A stretch of 64,000 nucleotides of DNA from Orychophragmus violaceus (taxonomy: Eukaryota; Streptophyta; Magnoliopsida; Brassicales; Brassicaceae), in contig CM058239.1 in assembly GCA_030180135.1 (NCBI GenBank), positions 43,225,270 to 43,289,269 of the forward strand, given 5' to 3'. A program made the translations under genes and the position numbers. Below are positions 19,391-32,879 of this stretch, in pieces (position 1 is the first letter of the stretch; each line of letters begins with the position of its first letter). The notes under the pieces are model-generated. The model saw nothing but the letters and a program-made list of their open reading frames with translations. It was not told where the DNA came from and made no database searches.

Positions 19391-21173
19391 AGATAGTAGA
19401 ATTTCTCAACATTAGCTCTTTGTATGCATTTAAGTCCAAGCTACATGACAGTAAACTTACTAATATTACTATGCCTATTACTATATGATTATCATATAGT
19501 AGTAAACAATCTTCAAATATAACCAACCATATATACATAAAAAAAATAATAGAAAAAATTGAACATCATGTCCAAGTGAGTGTGTATAGCACCTAATAGC
19601 TAAATCTCATATAGTAATATACAACTTTAAAAAATACTCAAATGGATGCATAAAAGATAATACTAATAAGAGAATAAACAGTTTATATGTGTGTGGGTAA
19701 GCCATCTTATCATAAACAACAATACAAAAGTACATAAATTTATAAATAAAAAGAATAATATATTATATAATATCATTTTCCATCTAGATTGGCCATATCA
19801 TCAAAATAATTTTTTAGAAATGGGTTTCACATAAATACATTAATATCCATTTTTAATATCTACTTAATATCATTAATATTTTAATAATGACTAAACAAAG
19901 AAATAAAAATATAAATAATTACCTATATAAGTGTACATTAATTTAATTACTAAAAACACATAACAAACAATTATACATTTTAATTCTGAAAAGATAAAAA
20001 ATAATATGATTCTTTACAGAAAGTAAAATATTGAATTTAAAATTAGATCGAACAAAAAAATTTAGAATCAAAATTTTTTAAAGAATAAAAATAAATAGAT
20101 CATATAAATGGCAAATAAATTACATTGGGAAATATCAACCCCAAAATAAATATATATGTAAATAAAAAAATGCTACATCTATGAAAAAAAAAGAATTTTG
20201 GATATGGAACCATGAAAAAGATAAAAGCATTTCATGGAACAAATGACGAATACTGAACATACTAAATGGTCTAACGATTTATTTTAAATTATCTCAAACA
20301 AAAAAAATTATGAATTATTAAAGAATAATACTAAATACGAATTAACTATAAAAAATAAAATATATAACAAAGAATGAGTTTACTAATATTTCTACTAAAA
20401 TGTAAACCAAATTAGATATTAAAGAAATTAGCGAGAGACATAACGTATATGAACACCATTAAAAACCTGTAAATGAATGGAAAATGTTCAAGCTTCAAGT
20501 GATTGATGATCCGAGTCTGATAAGGCCGAGAAATATCATAGATTTTTGGTCGGTTAATATCATTTTCGTTCAGGCGATGGTATCGAGAGGGTGATATATT
20601 GTTTTCGAGAGAAGCGATGAGCTCAATACGGTCCCTTTTTTCGGTTAAAACACACTTACTCAGCGCAATTTTAGCGCAAACCACCATATCGTCACATTGT
20701 TTTCATTATCTTATGTCAAAATTATTTAATCAATAGTATTGCTTTTTTCTTATAGTTTTGTTTTTGTTTATACTATGACTTAAATTTTCCATCAGAAAAT
20801 AGTAAACAAACAATTGTACGGGCCGAACACTAGTTTAATATAATTCTAATTTGTAAGATGGCTAATGTTTGTTCCGATTCTTTATAAAGATTTCATGTAT
20901 ATTATGATGAATTCAATCGGTTAATTTTTTGAAATAGCAAATGACACTAATTGAATATATGAAGTTTTAGTTGACAAAATAAGCGAATCGAGGGTTTTGT
21001 GATGGATTATTCAGTCATTTGGTAAGTTCTGAAACTAACAAAAATAAATTGGCTTCTTTCTTTTAGAGAAAACCCAAAATATTGAATTGTTATTTTCTGC
21101 TCATATGAATTATACTGATCTAGAAAAGATTATATTATAATAATAGCAAACCAACATATACAAAAAAACCAAT
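19391..21173. other. AT-rich intergenic stretch
   Basis: Strongly AT-rich, no ORF with recognisable content and no tandem structure. The one point of note is GGGCCGAACACTAGTTT at 20820-20836, which resembles the CTAGT 3' end of Brassicaceae Helitrons. The clearest LINE-like 3' sequence next to the hAT element is on the minus strand around 21130-21173 (TTGGTTTGCTATTATTATAA). Confidence 0.5.
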
Positions 21174-24100
21174 GGTCATTTTTAGTGGTGGATCCAGAAA
21201 TGTTTTTTACCGGGGTTAAAACATAACATAAAATAACTTTAAAAAAAATCCTTAATATAAATTGAACGTCCTTACAAAACTATCCTACAGTCTTTCATAT
21301 TTTGAAATCTACTAATCACAGTCTCATTAGTAACATTATCAAATACACCTTTCTCGACAAAACAAACTAAACAATCATTCATAAAATGATCTCCAATCCA
21401 ATTGCGTCGATCTGTCTTCACGATCTTCATTGCTGAAAAACAGCTCTCAACAGTCGCAGTAGCAACATGCAATATCAAGACCAACTTCAGAAGCCTATAA
21501 ACCAATGGATGCGATATATGTTTTCATGTCTCCACCAACATACGAGCAAGTTCCCCAAGACTCTTTAATTGAGAAAATCTATCATCACTTCGAACATTAT
21601 CAATGTAGATATGTAGTTGCTTCTCAAGAGACATGCATTCCCCATGAGTAAAATCGTATGCGTAAAAATTAGATAACCTCATCAACTTCGAATGGTCAAA
21701 CCCATAGAAAGAATCAATCGGAGATAAAGAAGCAGTGCAAATAAGCAATTCAGTGTTTACCTCATCGAAACGATCATTAAACTCTTGAAGCTGAAAATCC
21801 AAAACAAAATATAAGCAATTGACCTTGTAGTGGTGCATATTTGTTACTTCTGATTATGTCTTCGTCTCCTTGAGCCAACAAAAACTTCATCCATGTCAAG
21901 TTTCTCAATATCGTGTTCTCACAAAAAGAAGAAACTTTAAGTATGAGAGAATCCCATCCACCATCCCTAAACTTTTGCATTTGTATCTTTGTTGATTTCA
22001 CCAAAGACAAAGCATTTAGAATATCTTGGTCCCTTCTTTGAAATGCCATAGACAAGTTCTCTGTGAGTCCTAAAAAATCTATCATCATTTGCAAATAAAA
22101 CACGAAATCAAAGCTATAGAAGTAGTTCAGGAGACCATGTGCTTGACATATTTTCAAGGCATCTATGCCTTCACTCAATATACTCAAGAACCTCGATAAT
22201 ACAAGAAAACAGCTCAACCACACGCAATAGAGTTTTATAGTGAGATCCCCAACGAGTATTTCCTGGTCTTTGGAGAGAAACCTCTTGATTTAACCCTGTT
22301 CCAGTATTGATTTCACCATTGTTAATGCCTTCTTCAACATTTTTTCTATAGCTCTCTCGAAGCATATCTTTTCTTTTGCATGAAGCTCCCACCACATTTA
22401 ACAAGAGAGAAATCATCTCAAAAAAAATTCCAACTTCTAAATTCTTTTTTTTTGCAACTGCCACGACAACCAATTGAAGTTGATGAGAAAAACAATGGAC
22501 ATAATATGTTGATGTGTTCTCCTTCAAAATCAATGACCTTAGTCAATTGAACTCACCCTTCATATTGCTTGCCCCATCATAACCTTGTCCTCTCACCTTT
22601 TTAATTCTCAATCCATACTTAGCAAAAAACGAATCAATAGCAGATTTCAAAGATGCTGAAGAGGTCTCACTCACATGTGTAATGCCCATGAATCTCTTTT
22701 TGACAATTACATTTTTATCAACAAACTGGAACATTACTGCCATATGATCCTTGTCAGAAACATCTGCAGACTCATCTACCAATACACCGAAAACATCATG
22801 ATCAATTTCTTCAATAACATATCTGACTACTTCCTCTACAAATCAATGCACAAGATCTTTCTGAATCTTTGGAGACACCATCTGATTATTTTCTGGAGCA
22901 TTTTCTAAAATGACCTTACTCACAACTTCGTTTTGTTCAGCATTGTATTTCAAGAGTTCCACAAAGTTTTCTCTATTAGCAGATTTTTCTGATTCATCAT
23001 GACCACGAAAAGCTAATCCTTTCCTCAATAAAAATCTGGAAGCATCGATCGAAGCATTCAACCGAATCCGATACTCGTTCTTTGTAATATCATCTTGTTT
23101 ATGCAAAACATGCTTAATAGACTGACCTTGTTTCATCAAGCTTTCACACTTTACAACTGCGTTGTTATGAAAACTATTAACACCTCCCACATGTTTTGAA
23201 AGTCGTTTAACCTTATTCCAGCTTGAGAAACCTTTAGTGGTAAATGCATGATTCGTTCCACCCTTACCAGCACTATCTCAGAAAAAATAACAACATAAGC
23301 AAAATGCAGCATCCTTCTTCACACTGTACTCTAACCAATTTCCATACTGATCAAACCAACCACGATTAAATCGCCTCAATATGCTTCTTATCTCTTTTTT
23401 GTGGAAAAATATGACCATTGGGTTGACAAGGACCTCTAATCAAATATTTTCGGATTACATCCTCTCTCATTCGGATGATATTTTGATATTTTATTCGATC
23501 AGAATGATCGCGTGGCAAATCATTTGAATCATTTTTTGTGGTCTTGAATCATCTGAACATGAAGCTGAAGTTCGATCTCTTTTCAAAAATTTATCCATAA
23601 CCGCAGTCTACACTCTGCAGGTGAAATAAAAATTAGTAAACAGATCATGGATTTACTCTTTTTAGCCATCGAATTTAAAAAAAGTTCCAAACGTGAACAC
23701 CGGTAATAACAGAGCAAGAGAATAATTTGTTTGCAATAAATCAAAACAACAAGTCAATAACGACAAATTGAATGGCAGCAACCAACACTTTGTTTAACAA
23801 TACAAGACAAATTATAATATTTTAATAATCAAATCTCTTAGTCTTATAGCTTTATGGTTCATGCTACTCTTTTTTTTTTTTTTTCACTCCACGGTGGAGT
23901 AAGTGAGATCAAATAACTGTTTATTATCATATAAAGAAATCTAATTTTAAAGGAAGGCTAAAATGTTGTAATTGAAAAGGGAAGAAAGTTTTTGCTCTTT
24001 TTCTAAAATCTAAGCCATTGAACGTATATATTTTTTCTAAACCACAAACAGAGTTACAAATAACAAACTTCAACAAAAAAAATAGATTATCAGAATTTGT

Positions 24101-24567
24101 GAAAAAATTAATTTAGAATCATTGATAGATTACATGAAAACTTCAATTTAAATCTGAACTTACAAGATTGGAGATGAACAAAGCTAGAAGCAATGTGGAA
24201 GTGGAGGAGTCACGAAGCTAGAAAAAAACCTATTTTGATTGATTGTTTTTTTATTTATTGTAAAAGAGAGTTTTAGTATTTGGGCTAATAAATTCTGAAT
24301 AAAAATGGGTTCTTTTCTAAATAGGAATAATATGTTAGTCTGTCCCAATAAGAGTAATTTTGTTATTGGGTTCAAAAAAACAATTGAACAAGAAAATAAT
24401 TGATTTATGAGTCAGATTTTTAAATTAACTGGGTTCAGTTATGGGGTTATAATTAAATTTATCTGGGTTCAAACATAACAAACTTTTAGACTTAACAAAA
24501 GAAATTAGAATTAATCTGGCGTCATCTAAACCTGTAATAGCTTCAATAGGTTCGCCTCTGGTCATTC
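21174..24567 (-). mobile_element. hAT transposon with TTF-type transposase, 8-bp TSD
   Basis: The element spans about 21182-24559. The flanking 8-mers are GGTCATTT (21174-21181) and GGTCATTC (24560-24567), a 7/8 match of the length expected for hAT. The ends are diverged inverted repeats: left TTAGTGGTGGATCC, right (reverse complement) CAGAGGCGAACCTA. Inside is a decayed transposase on the minus strand. It is inserted at the 3' end of LINE-1, whose RNase H region lies directly to the right. Confidence 0.8.
21272..23610 (-). pseudogene. TTF-type zinc finger / hAT transposase, broken
   Basis: Minus-strand pieces in N-to-C order. A TTF-type zinc-finger region is at about 23300-23480 (RGPCQPNGHIFP, then a WLEYSVKKDAAFCLCCY-like cysteine pair; frame broken). 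A DUF4371-type core is at 22843-23190 and 22543-22782, with the catalytic-Asp motif MVDESADVSDKDH and GQGYDGASNMKG. A segment with RPGNTRWGSHYKTL is at 22171-22533. The C-terminal hAT dimerisation domain is at 21272-21505 (VATATVESCFSAMKIVKTDRR). At least five frame breaks or stops separate them, so the protein is dead. Active relatives cut and paste DNA with 8-bp duplications. Confidence 0.85.
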
Positions 24568-27007
24568 CACATGGATATAGAGTTTTTTCGATACACTGAC
24601 AAAAACAAGACAGTTTTTTTCTTCGTGGGCTAAAACTTGCATTAGAAACTTCAAAAAAACTGAGCCCAATCGTACAAAGTAGTGAGAGAAACCTTGTTTA
24701 GATAAAGAGTTTGTTAAACCATTTTCTTCTCTGGATATAAATTTAAAAATAATCTGAACAAAATTCAGGCAAAAATAGATATATTCGTTAGTATACGATA
24801 AATTTCGAAAATTTGCGTTCCATCATTGATGATTCGAATTAGACGAAGAAAGTTTGATCGGACTGAGAGTCTTCTGTGATTCAGCTTAATGGCTGATTAG
24901 AGAGCACGTTTGATGGCTAATGCCTCTGCGACTAGAGCTGATTCCACATGTGACGATGACGATGAGAGGCTTTCCAGCAGGTGATAGTTTTGGTTGAAAA
25001 TCCAATCAATTCCAGCAATTTTCCTGTTTGCAGTCTAGGAATCGTCTGTGTTACATTCCACAAAATCAGATTGGAGAACAAAGCCTACATCAGATAGTGA
25101 ATTCAATCCAGAGTTATGGTTCTTCGTTGGATTAAACTGAGCATGATACCAGTCTCGAACGTTTTGGATGGCCTTTAGGATTGTTTCTTCTGCTGTAAAA
25201 GCCTGACTTCTGAAAAACTATTGATTTCTGATTTTCCAGTTGGTACAAAAAATCCAAGTGAACATAACATCCTTTTCCACACCAATTGGCAGTAGAGTCT
25301 TTTTTGCTTTACAAATTTTGATGCATGCAACCGTGTTAGTCAGTTGGTCATCAATCCAGTCCCCTTCGACAGGCACTAGAGTCCAAACATCACGCGTGAA
25401 CCTGCAATTAAACAAAAGGTGCACATAAGATTCTGGTTCTCCATATATTCTACAGCTTGGATCCAACTAGATCCCTCTTTTGCGCAAGTTTTCACCCACA
25501 CTAATTGCTTCATGTAGGATTTTCAAGAGGAACACACAAATTTTTGGGGGCCGTGGGTAGGGACCAGACCATATTGTTCCACTTAATTCCCAGGTTTGCT
25601 CTCGGCTCTGGTGTGATATGGCCAGAACAAGAATTATAGCCTGTCTTAGTCGAGTAATCACCCGATGAGTTTTGTAGCCATATTCATCTGTCCGGAGCCT
25701 CTAGAGAACTTGGTTTCAGTGTCATAATTTTCTCAGTATGAGGAGGTAAGATTAGCTCAACTTTGGTTTCATCCCAGATTGCTGTGTTGAGTATGAACAA
25801 ATCCGAAACTCTAATGTGTTGGAGGTGTTCTGGTGCTGGTTCAGTAGGCTGTTTCGACTTTGATGTGGACAACCAATCTCCCTCCCATACTCTGATCGAT
25901 TTGCCATCTTTTATTGAGCAGCCCATTTGCGATTTCAGCAAGTCTTTCCCAGCGATGATGCTTCGCCACCCGTGTAAGGCTGTCACAGGAGTTGTACTGT
26001 CAAGGAATGAATCTTCACTGCACTACTTTCCGCTTAGAGTTCTAGCTACGAGGCTTTTCGGATTGTTGAGGACTCTCCATCCGATTTTAGTCAGCAAGGA
26101 TATGTTGTGATTTTTAATCTCTCTTATTCCTAGACCTCCTTGCCACTTAGGTCTAGATACTTTCTTTCTAGAAACCCAGCAAAATTTCCACTTATCGTCT
26201 TATAGCTTCCTAGGATATTCCTAAATTCCATTTAATTGGCCTTCATATTGTGTTTTTAGGCATAAACCAGATAAGACCTCACTGCAGAAAATAAAGATGT
26301 ATGGTGATAGAGGATCACCTTGCTGAATGCCTCTACCCGGTCTCACCCTTCGTCTCGCTGACCTGTTGGGGATGAGCCGGATGAAGGTATCGTTAGCTAG
26401 TCTTGGATTTCTTTGATTATATATTTACTAAATACTTCCATTTTTGTTTGAAAGAAACTAGCTGAGAATACATCTGGACCCGACGCTTTTTCTGGATGGA
26501 TTGCAAACATAGCTTCTTTTATCCCACTCAATGATGGTCTTTGGATGAGGTATTGATTCATGTCATCTGAGATTACTGGTTGCATGGCTTGATCAACCAC
26601 GGGTTCATCTCCTCTGGATTATGTCCATTAGCCGTGAATAATGTCTGAAAGTAGTTCTTCTTTATAGACCGGTTCCCCTGCATCATTCTCTATTACCGCA
26701 AACTTGTTCACAACTTTTCGTCCTCTCGTAGCTGCGTGAAAGTAACTCGCATTCAGATCCCCAAGGTATAACCATAGATGTCTACTTCTTTGTTTCCAAA
26801 ACTCCTCTTCCACACTATAAGCTTTTTTCAGTGCTTCATTATTTGGTTGATCAGGTTTGTGTTGGCCTCTGGATTTGTCATGGCTGCTTCTAAAACACTC
26901 TTTCATTCTTTAATTTTCACCTGAGAATTATTGTGGTTTTAATTGCTCTAAAGGATTAGTGATCGGCGGACCTTATCCAATTTTTCCTTCACCCTTAATC
27001 GGGTATC
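24568..27007 (-). pseudogene. LINE-1, 3' part: RT to RNase H
   Basis: Minus strand, 5' to 3'. The linker after endonuclease (HLWLYLGDLNASYFHAATRGRK) is at 26628-26906. The RT start (MFAIHPEKASGPDVFSASFF) is at 26397-26600, then a GDPLSPYIFIF block near 26300. The catalytic FADD block is missing, apparently deleted near 26215. The RT tail with HGWRSIIAGKDLL is at 25684-25986. The reverse-transcriptase zinc-binding (zf-RVT) region is at 25218-25661 (YVHLLFNCRFTRDVW). A plant LINE RNase H remnant is at about 24600-25130 (KIAGIDWIF, AEALAIKRAL, FISREENGL). Stops and shifts are frequent. The element resumes at 40406 on the far side of Athila D. Confidence 0.85.
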
Positions 27008-27872
27008 TGATACGATCAGAGTTTTAATCCCTAGATCTACACTGCAAGTGCACAGACGTGAACTAGTAGTATATAGGGTATCGAAATCCACAGAGACTCT
27101 AGACCTTACGATAGATTGTAGAACGTCGAATTAAGCTAGGTGAAACAGATTTGAAAGCAGTAAATCAAGCAGAAAAGTAAATCAAGCGGTTTTGTAAGCA
27201 ATGAAACGAAGCGTCAGGTCAAGGGAGTTCTCAGGAAATCAGGAACACAGGCTAATCAATCAATCGGGATCTAATTAAGAACTGTTCTAGAACTAGAATC
27301 ACAGAATTATAACAGACCAACTTTCGTTGCGAATATTATCTATGTCTAACAACCTAGCAAACCAACTTTCGTTGCGCGTTCTAGAGATCCTAAACATGCA
27401 TTAATCTCAAGTTCTTTCGTTCACTATTCTCCTAAACCAAATTTCTTTGCAGATAGTCAATTTTCTCATCTAGGTTCTTTCTAGTTAATTAATCAACTTT
27501 CGTTGCAGAAATCAACCTAACATCATAAATCTGGGTAGCTACTTTAGATTAAGCATTAAAAACAACCCTAGATGAAGAACTAACAGATATGAATCCCTAC
27601 AGATTGATCAACCTATAATTCCATGAAATCCCCTGTGAGAATTCCAAAACCTAACAGGTAAACTACTCAGACATGATCATCGAAACAGAAAACATGTTGA
27701 ATAGAAAACCAAATAGCATATAATAGATAAAGAAACTGGGGTTCGAAAACTCTTCTCTTTCGAGTACAAGATCAGCCCCTAACTCTCTCTAAAGTAAAAT
27801 AAAGCGTAAGTCAAGCGTATGAAAGCGTAGCCTAAACAATGGCTTAAAAACCCTAATATAATGATCTAATCA
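27008..27872 (-). repeat. 3' LTR of Athila D, truncated
   Basis: 865 bp nearly identical to the corresponding part of 39215-40405. Alignment is lost after AATGATCTAATCA at 27872, where Copia F leader begins. About 330 bp of the LTR's start are missing. This marks a deletion junction, not a clean insertion. Confidence 0.9.
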
Positions 27873-28132
27873 CTGCTGGATTGGTCATAAGATGCCAATC
27901 CACAACCAAGAGTTATATTGGATATAACTAACAAATTTGTTGCTTACCTAGATAGCTAAAATTTGGGTGATAGCCAGTGGCTCACTCAAGTTTAGTGAAG
28001 TATGGATCTTGGATCATTATATTCATCTGAGGAAACATTGTTTGAATATAATGCGAGTTTTCTTAATAGTTAAGACTTCTCATTTCTTGAACATCATAAC
28101 TAAACCTTTTTTTCCTTTCTTTGTTCTCAGCT
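27873..28132 (+). other. Residual leader of Copia F with splice acceptor
   Basis: Non-coding. Ends in a strong polypyrimidine tract and CAG (28128-28130) two bases before the gag ATG at 28133, exactly as in C1 and C2. Confidence 0.6.
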
Positions 28133-31100
28133 ATGACTAACACTCATAACAACTCTTTCTCCCTGCGATCCGTCCTTGAGAAGGACAAGTTAAATGGATC
28201 GAATTTTCTCGAATGGTATCGGAACTTGAGAATTGTTCTCAAGCAGGAGAAAAGGGACTATGTCCTGGAAAATGTTCTCCCTGAAAAACCGAGAGCCAAT
28301 GCTCCACATGCAGAAAGGAGTGCTTAGGATAAGCACTCTAATGATGTGGTCGATGTGAATTGTCTCATGTTGGCTACCATGAACTCAGATTTGCAAAAGC
28401 AATACGAGAACGTGGAGTCGCCAGTGGAGATGATCACTAGCCTGAAAAGTATGTTTCAGGAGCAAGCACGAACTGAGAGATACCAGACGGTTAAATCTCT
28501 CATTGAATGCAAGCTACCAAAGGACGGTCCAGTCAGTCCTCATCTCATTAAGATGATGGGTTATATTGATAACCTGGGGAAGCTGGATTGTCCCATTAGC
28601 CAAGAGTTGGCTACTGACATCATTCTGCAGTCACTGCCGTCAAGTTATGATCAGTTTGTTATGAACTATAACATGAACAACTTGACGAAGACGTTGACTG
28701 AACTGCATGGCATGCTCAAGACAGCTGAGCCTAATATCAAGAAGGGCACTCCAAATGTACTTATGGTACAAGGAGGTAAGAAGTTTAAGAAACTTGGCAA
28801 AGGTAAGGGAAAGGGTAAGGCCGTCCAGGTTGAGAACCAGGACACGCCTGCGCCAACCCCTAAGCCCAAGCCTGGCCCATCTGTGACTGATAAGTGCCAT
28901 TACTGTAAAGAGCTTGGACATTGGAAGAGAAATTGCAACAAATTCTTGGAGGAGAAGAAGAAGAAGACTTTCGAGACTTCATCTTCAGGTATTTATGTTA
29001 TAGAAGTAAATGTTACTACTTCTGGTTCTACTTCTTGGGTATTGGATACCGGCTGTGGTGCTCATATTTGTACAAATATGCAGGGCCTAAGCAACAGTAG
29101 GACGTTGGAAAAGGGACAAGTGGACCTACGCGTGGGGAATGGAGCAAGAGTTGCTGCATTAGCCGTAGGAACATTTAACTTGTCTTTACCGTCTGGTTTG
29201 GTTTTAAAACTTAATAATTGCTACTATGTACCTGCAATAAGCAGAAATATTATTTCTATTCCTGTTTTGGATGTGGAAGGATATCAGTTTTCAATTAAGA
29301 ATAAATGTTGTTCTTTTGATTACAATGATATATTTTATGGTAGCAGCCCATTAGAGAATGGGCTTTATGTTTTAAACCAAAGCACACCAATCTATAACAT
29401 TAACACCAAGAGATTCAAATCAAATGACATGAATCAGACTTTTCTTTGGCATTGTCGTTTGGGCCACATAAACGAGAAACGGATCCAAAAGCTCCATAGT
29501 GATGGGCTTCTGGGATCATTTGATTATGAATCATGTGAGAAATGTGAATCTTGTTTACTGAGCAAAATGACCAAGGACCCTTTCAACAAACAAAATGAAA
29601 GGGTCAGTGACCTACTGAGCACAAGTGCCAGAGGAAATTTTCGATACTTCATTACCTTCACTGATGATTTCAGCAGGTATGGCTATGTCTATTTAATGAG
29701 ACACAAGTCGGAATCTTTTGAAAGGTTCAAAGAGTTCCAAAATGAAGTACAGAATCAACTTGGCAAAAGTATTAAGGCTCTTCGATCAGATCGTGGAGGA
29801 GAATAGTTAAGCCAAGAATTCAGTGATCATTTGAGAGATTGTGGAATTGTTTCACAACTCACTCCTCCTGGAACACCACAATGGAATGGGGTGTCCGAGA
29901 GGAGGAATCGAACTTTATTAGATATGGGTCGATCAATGATGAGTCTCTCAACTCTTCCATTATCCTTCTGGGGATACGCTCTAGAAACGTCTGCGTTTAC
30001 ACTTAATAGGGTTCCGTCAAAATCAGTTGCAAAGACACCACATGAGATGTGGACTGGAAATGTTCCGAGTTTGTCTTTCCTGAAGATTTGGGGTTGTGAA
30101 GCTTATGTTAAGCGATTAATTACAGATAAGCTCGAACCCAAATCTGATAAGTGCTACTTCGTTGGTTATCCTAAGGAAACCAAGGCATACTACTTTTACA
30201 ACCAATCCGAGAACAAAGTGTTTGTTGCTCGGAACTGTATCTTTCTTGAGAGAGAGTTTCTTTCCAAGAGAAACAGTGGGAGTAAAGTACAACTCGAAGA
30301 AGTTCGAGAACGACAGGAAAATGCTCCACCCGTTGAGGAAGAGCAACAGTTGGATCTACAAAGAGTTGTAGAAACCACGCCTGTGGAGCCTGAAATTCGC
30401 AGATCCGAAAGGATCCGTCACGAACCCGAGAGATATGGATTTCTCGTAACCAATTGTCATGATTTATTGATCATTGACAGTGACGAGCCCGCGAATTTTG
30501 AAGAAGCAATGATGAGCCCTGACTCCGAAAAGTGGCTGAAAACCGCTGAATCCGAAATGGGATCCATGTCACAGAACCAAGTATGGACTTTGGTTGATTT
30601 ACCCGATGGTGCAAGACCCATTGAGTGTAAATGGATTTTCAAGAAGAAAATTGATGTGGATGGAAATATTCAAATATATAAAGCAAGGCTGGTGGCAAAA
30701 GGTTTCAAACAAATTCATGGTATTGACTATGAAGAAACCTATTCCCCTGTCGCTATGCTTAAATCCATTCGGATTCTCCTAGCAACAGCCGCTCATTATG
30801 ATTATGAGATCTGGCAGATGGACGTGAAAACAGCTTTCCTTAATGGTATTCTGGAAGAGGATGTGTACATGACACAGCCCGAAGGTTTCATCGATCCTAA
30901 TGTTGCTAGGAAAGTATGCAAGCTTCATCGATCCATTTATGGATTGAAGCAAGCATCTCGGAGTTGGAATCTTCGTTTTGATGAAGCAGTCAAAAAGTTT
31001 GACTTCATCAGGAACGAAGAGGAACCATATGTTTACAAGAAGACTAGTGGGAGCACAGTTGCATTTCTCGTATTGTATGTAGATGACATACTTCTTCTCG

Positions 31101-32059
31101 GAAATGACGTTTCGTTGTTACAGTCTGTTAAGGCTTGGCTCGGAAGTTGTTTTTCAATGAAAGACATGGGAGAAGCCGCGTACATTCTTGGAATAAGAAT
31201 CTATAGAGATAGATTAAACAAGTTGATTGGACTGTGTCAAGATACTTATATCGATAAAGTCTTACACAGGTTCAGAATGCATGATTCCAAGAAGGGCTTC
31301 ATACCAATGTCTTATGGCATAAGTCTCAGCAAGAAGCAGTATCCTGAGACACCTGCTGAGCGAGAACGCATGAGTCGGATTCCTTATGCCTCGGCATTGG
31401 GATCCATCATATATGCCATGCTCTGTACTCGTCCAGATGTTGCTTGTGCTTTAAGCATGACGAGTAGATACCAATCTGATCCAGGTGAAAGTCACTGGAA
31501 AGTCGTCAAGAATATTCTGAAGTATTTGAGAAATACTAAGGATAAATTCTTTGTGTACGGAGGAAGTGATGAGCTGGTAGTAAGTGGTTACACAGACGCA
31601 AGTTTTCAGACTGACAAAGATGATTTCCGATCGCAATCTGGTTACATCTTTTGCCTGAATGGCAGTGCAGTCAGCTGGAAGAGTTTCAAGCAGGATACTG
31701 TAGCAGATTCCACGACTGAAGCTGAGTACCTCGCTGCTTCTGAAGCGGCAAAGGAGGCTGTTTGGATCAAGAAGTTCGTCACTGAACTTGGTGTGGTTCC
31801 TAGTATTTCTGAGCCAGTGGCTTTGTATTGTGACAACAATGGAGCCATTGCGCAAGCAAAGGAACCTAGATCACACCAGAAATCCAAACACATAGAAAGG
31901 AGATATCACCTTATCCGTGATATTTTTAATAGAGGAGATGTGAAGATCAGCAGAGTCCCAACGGATGAGAATGTTGCTGATCCACTGACCAATCCCCTCC
32001 CAAGGCCTAAGCATGAGATTCATACTGCTGCTGTAGGCATTAGATTTCTTAAGATATGA
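28133..32059 (+). pseudogene. Gag-pol polyprotein of Copia F, two nonsense codons
   Basis: One frame of about 1308 codons, broken only by TAG at 28325 (in Gag, where C1 and C2 have Trp) and TAG at 29804 (in integrase, just after the second catalytic Asp). Order: Gag capsid (KLNGSNFLEWYRNLRIVL); zinc knuckle CHYCKELGHWKRNC, about residue 254; protease WVLDTGCGAHIC, about 302; GAG-pre-integrase HHCC, 440-485; integrase with D in FTDDFSRYGY, D in LRSDRGGE and E in PQWNGVSERRNRT, about 509-590; RT with QMDVKTAFLNG and LYVDDILLL, about 980; RNase H with STTEAEYLAASEAAKEA and YCDNNGAIA, to the end. This is the standard Copia order with integrase before RT. No frameshift was seen. It is the best candidate in the window for a recent helper of the C1/C2 type. 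Confidence 0.92.
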
Positions 32060-32879
32060 TCTTGTTTTCAGTGGGAGTTATATTTGTTTTTAGTTATGAC
32101 ATGATGTTAGTAAAACATAATTTGGTCATGTTGTTTTAATGAAATTGTTTCAGCATTATTTAATTGTGTTATTAAATAATAGTCCCAAAGTAATTTATGA
32201 CATTTTATAGGTCATCAAGTATGTGACTTGATCATGAAACCCTATAAGCAATAAATGACATAAATTATAATGGTCCCTGGTCGAGGTTGTTAAAGTGGGA
32301 CATTAACAACCACGTGAGACTAGTATGTGAGGTGACTGATGACTATGTTTCATGGAGTCATTAATAAGAGTATTAAAGTCAATCACATAGATATGTGTTG
32401 CAAAACACATGATCGGACATGACCCGTTAATGAGAACTCTACAAGATGTTATATGAGTGTCATAAGAGCTTCTCATTACGACTATAGAGTATAGTCCTTA
32501 GACCTGAGTTCATCATGATTTCTTACATATGGATTGGTCCGTCTTGACTTTGTCAAACGTCAACCGTAACTGGTGATTATAAAGACACTGATTAGGCGTA
32601 TCATGAGATATGAAAGGGGCATGGATGGAACAAGATGGGATTTGTACCTCCTATATAACATGAGTTGAATATCTCTGGGCCTATCGAAGATTTGATACAG
32701 GAAATGCGTGGCCGCGCTCAAACGAGGTGATTGTCAGTCGTTTGTTTTATCAGTACAAATCAGGACTCGATAAACGTGATCTAGCTTAATAAGGATGACA
32801 CGGTTCTTGCCTTATGCTAGATTGAGATATAGCTACAAAGGGATTAAAGGAATAGATGATTCCAGTCCAAGTGGGAGAT
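32060..32879 (+). other. 3' untranslated stretch and PPT of Copia F
   Basis: Non-coding, AT-rich at first, homologous to 3624-4560 in C1 and 44241-44760 in C2 (opposite strand). Ends in AAGTGGGAGAT (32869-32879), the polypurine tract next to the LTR. Confidence 0.7.

Noticed and set aside
27873..28132. 5' LTR for Copia F
   Set aside because: The sequence aligns to the internal leader of C2, not to the F LTR; no TG...CA unit or PBS found.
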